The position numbers and the translations under genes are program-made. DNA of 64,000 bases from Natrialbaceae archaeon (GTDB lineage Archaea; Halobacteriota; Halobacteria; Halobacteriales; Natrialbaceae), in NCBI GenBank assembly GCA_003559215.1, contig PWMF01000155.1, positions 40,710 through 104,709 of the forward strand, written 5' to 3'. The notes below the pieces were generated by a model. That model saw nothing but the letters and a program-made list of their open reading frames with translations. It made no database searches and had not been told where the DNA came from. Of this stretch, positions 63,153-64,000 are shown piece after piece (position 1 is the stretch's first letter; every line of letters starts with the position of its first letter).

Positions 63153-64000
63153 ATGGCGATCGAATTACTCCCCATGCAAACCGGTGGTGCACTGCTGTTT
63201 CTGGGTGCGCTGGTTCTCGTCGTCGTCGTCGCCGCGCTACTGAGCGCGATCGAGATCGTCGACGCCTACGAGAAGCGTGCCCTGACCGTCTTCGGCGAGT
63301 ACCGAAAGCTGCTCGAGCCGGGGATCAACTGGGTCCCGCCGTTCGTCTCGAACACGTATCGGTTCGATATGCGAACACAGACCCTCGACGTCCCCCGTCA
63401 GGAAGCGATCACGCGGGACAACTCCCCCGTGACCGCCGACGCGGTCGTCTACATCAAGGTGATGGACGCGAAGAAGGCGTTCCTCGAGGTCGACGACTAC
63501 AAGAAGGCCGTCTCGAACCTCGCTCAGACGACCCTGCGTGCCGTGCTGGGTGACATGGAGCTCGACGACACGCTGAACAAGCGCCAGGAGATCAACGCGA
63601 AGATCCGCCAGGAGCTCGACGAACCCACCGACGAGTGGGGGATCCGCGTCGAGAGCGTCGAAGTTCGAGAAGTGAACCCCTCGAAGGACGTCCAGCGCGC
63701 GATGGAGCAACAGACCTCCGCCGAACGGAAGCGCCGCGCGATGATCCTCGAGGCCCAGGGTGAACGCCGCAGCGCCGTCGAGAAGGCCGAAGGTGACAAG
63801 CAGAGTGAGATCATCCGCGCACAGGGTGAGAAGCAGAGCCAGATCCTGGAAGCGCAGGGTGACTCGATTTCGACGGTCCTGCGGGCGAAATCCGCCGAAT
63901 CGATGGGCGAGCGCGCCATCATCGATCAGGGGATGGAGACGCTCGAACGGATCGGCCAGAGCGAGTCGACCACGTTCGTCATGCCACAGGAGCTGACCTC
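63153..64000 (+). CDS. SPFH/band-7 (stomatin-like) protein, cut by the window end
   Basis: The gene is open to the window edge: 282 codons and two bases. An N-terminal helix (GALLFLGALVLVVVVAALLS) precedes the SPFH domain (AYEKRALTVFGEYRKLLEPG, NWVPPF, DVPRQEAITRDNSPVTADAV). A coiled coil with Ala-Glu-Gly repeats follows (AEGDKQSEIIRAQGEKQSQI). SPFH proteins form membrane rings and work with NfeD. Identity is clear, and the C-terminus lies beyond this window. Confidence 0.9.
   Translation, partial: MAIELLPMQTGGALLFLGALVLVVVVAALLSAIEIVDAYEKRALTVFGEYRKLLEPGINWVPPFVSNTYRFDMRTQTLDVPRQEAITRDNSPVTADAVVYIKVMDAKKAFLEVDDYKKAVSNLAQTTLRAVLGDMELDDTLNKRQEINAKIRQELDEPTDEWGIRVESVEVREVNPSKDVQRAMEQQTSAERKRRAMILEAQGERRSAVEKAEGDKQSEIIRAQGEKQSQILEAQGDSISTVLRAKSAESMGERAIIDQGMETLERIGQSESTTFVMPQELT

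Overview
The window is chromosomal DNA of a halophilic archaeon (class Halobacteria). The sequence is GC-rich and the predicted proteins are very acidic. Transcription and translation parts are archaeal: L44e, S27e, aIF2-alpha, Nop10, an initiator tRNA-Met and archaeal TATA boxes. There are also archaeosortase A, a haloarchaeal HAH_0734-type protein, geranylgeranyl-reductase-type flavoproteins and Tat/lipobox exports. A member of the Natrialbales is my best guess, by inference only. No rRNA, CRISPR array, prophage or intact transposon was seen.

Layout. 0-9.5 kb: F420-dependent oxidoreductase, geranylgeranyl reductase-like protein, aldo/keto reductase, DUF2103 and zinc-ribbon proteins, TruD, a 42-residue zinc finger, an esterase, Pth2, a membrane protein and dCTP deaminase. 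9.5-19.2 kb: UspA, the HTH-ThiN regulator ThiR, a methyltransferase, a thioesterase, a degenerate archaemetzincin-like protein, an epimerase, thiazole synthase Thi4, a lipoprotein, a Wzx-like flippase and a MATE exporter. 19.5-32.9 kb: topoisomerase I, two exported thioredoxin-fold proteins, LysE, an HD protein, the B12 subunit of methylmalonyl-CoA mutase with MeaB, NadE, a thiolase/DUF35 pair and an M42 peptidase. 33-39.4 kb: a response regulator, an SRPBCC protein, an FAD protein followed by a solitary IucA/IucC siderophore synthetase, CoaBC and a purine phosphoribosyltransferase.

39.6-46 kb is a complete five-gene peptide/nickel-type ABC importer operon. Its binding protein has its two lobes in reversed order, with the C-terminal lobe directly after the lipobox and the N-terminal lobe last. 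This looks like a natural circular permutation and is the most striking observation here. 46-48.5 kb holds small haloarchaeal proteins, a frameshift-scrambled cupin gene, and tRNA-iMet with a 17-nt copy of its 3' part nearby. 49.3-51.6 kb is the conserved L44e-S27e-aIF2alpha-Nop10-PAC2 translation operon. 51.9-57.7 kb has flavoproteins and archaeosortase A with a divergent regulator and a downstream phosphoesterase. 58-64 kb has an MBL hydrolase followed by a 5'-truncated DUF368 gene, a GYD protein, pyruvate kinase followed by an 82-nt palindrome, and an NfeD-stomatin pair cut by the window end.

Most genes are ordinary haloarchaeal housekeeping. The unusual material is the permuted binding protein, the solitary siderophore synthetase with a repeat upstream, the degenerate paralogues (CxxS thioredoxin, HExxH-less metzincin, stand-alone DUF389 head), the gene relics, and several structured intergenic repeats. 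Functional names rest on recognised motifs and remembered family sequences; no database search was possible.
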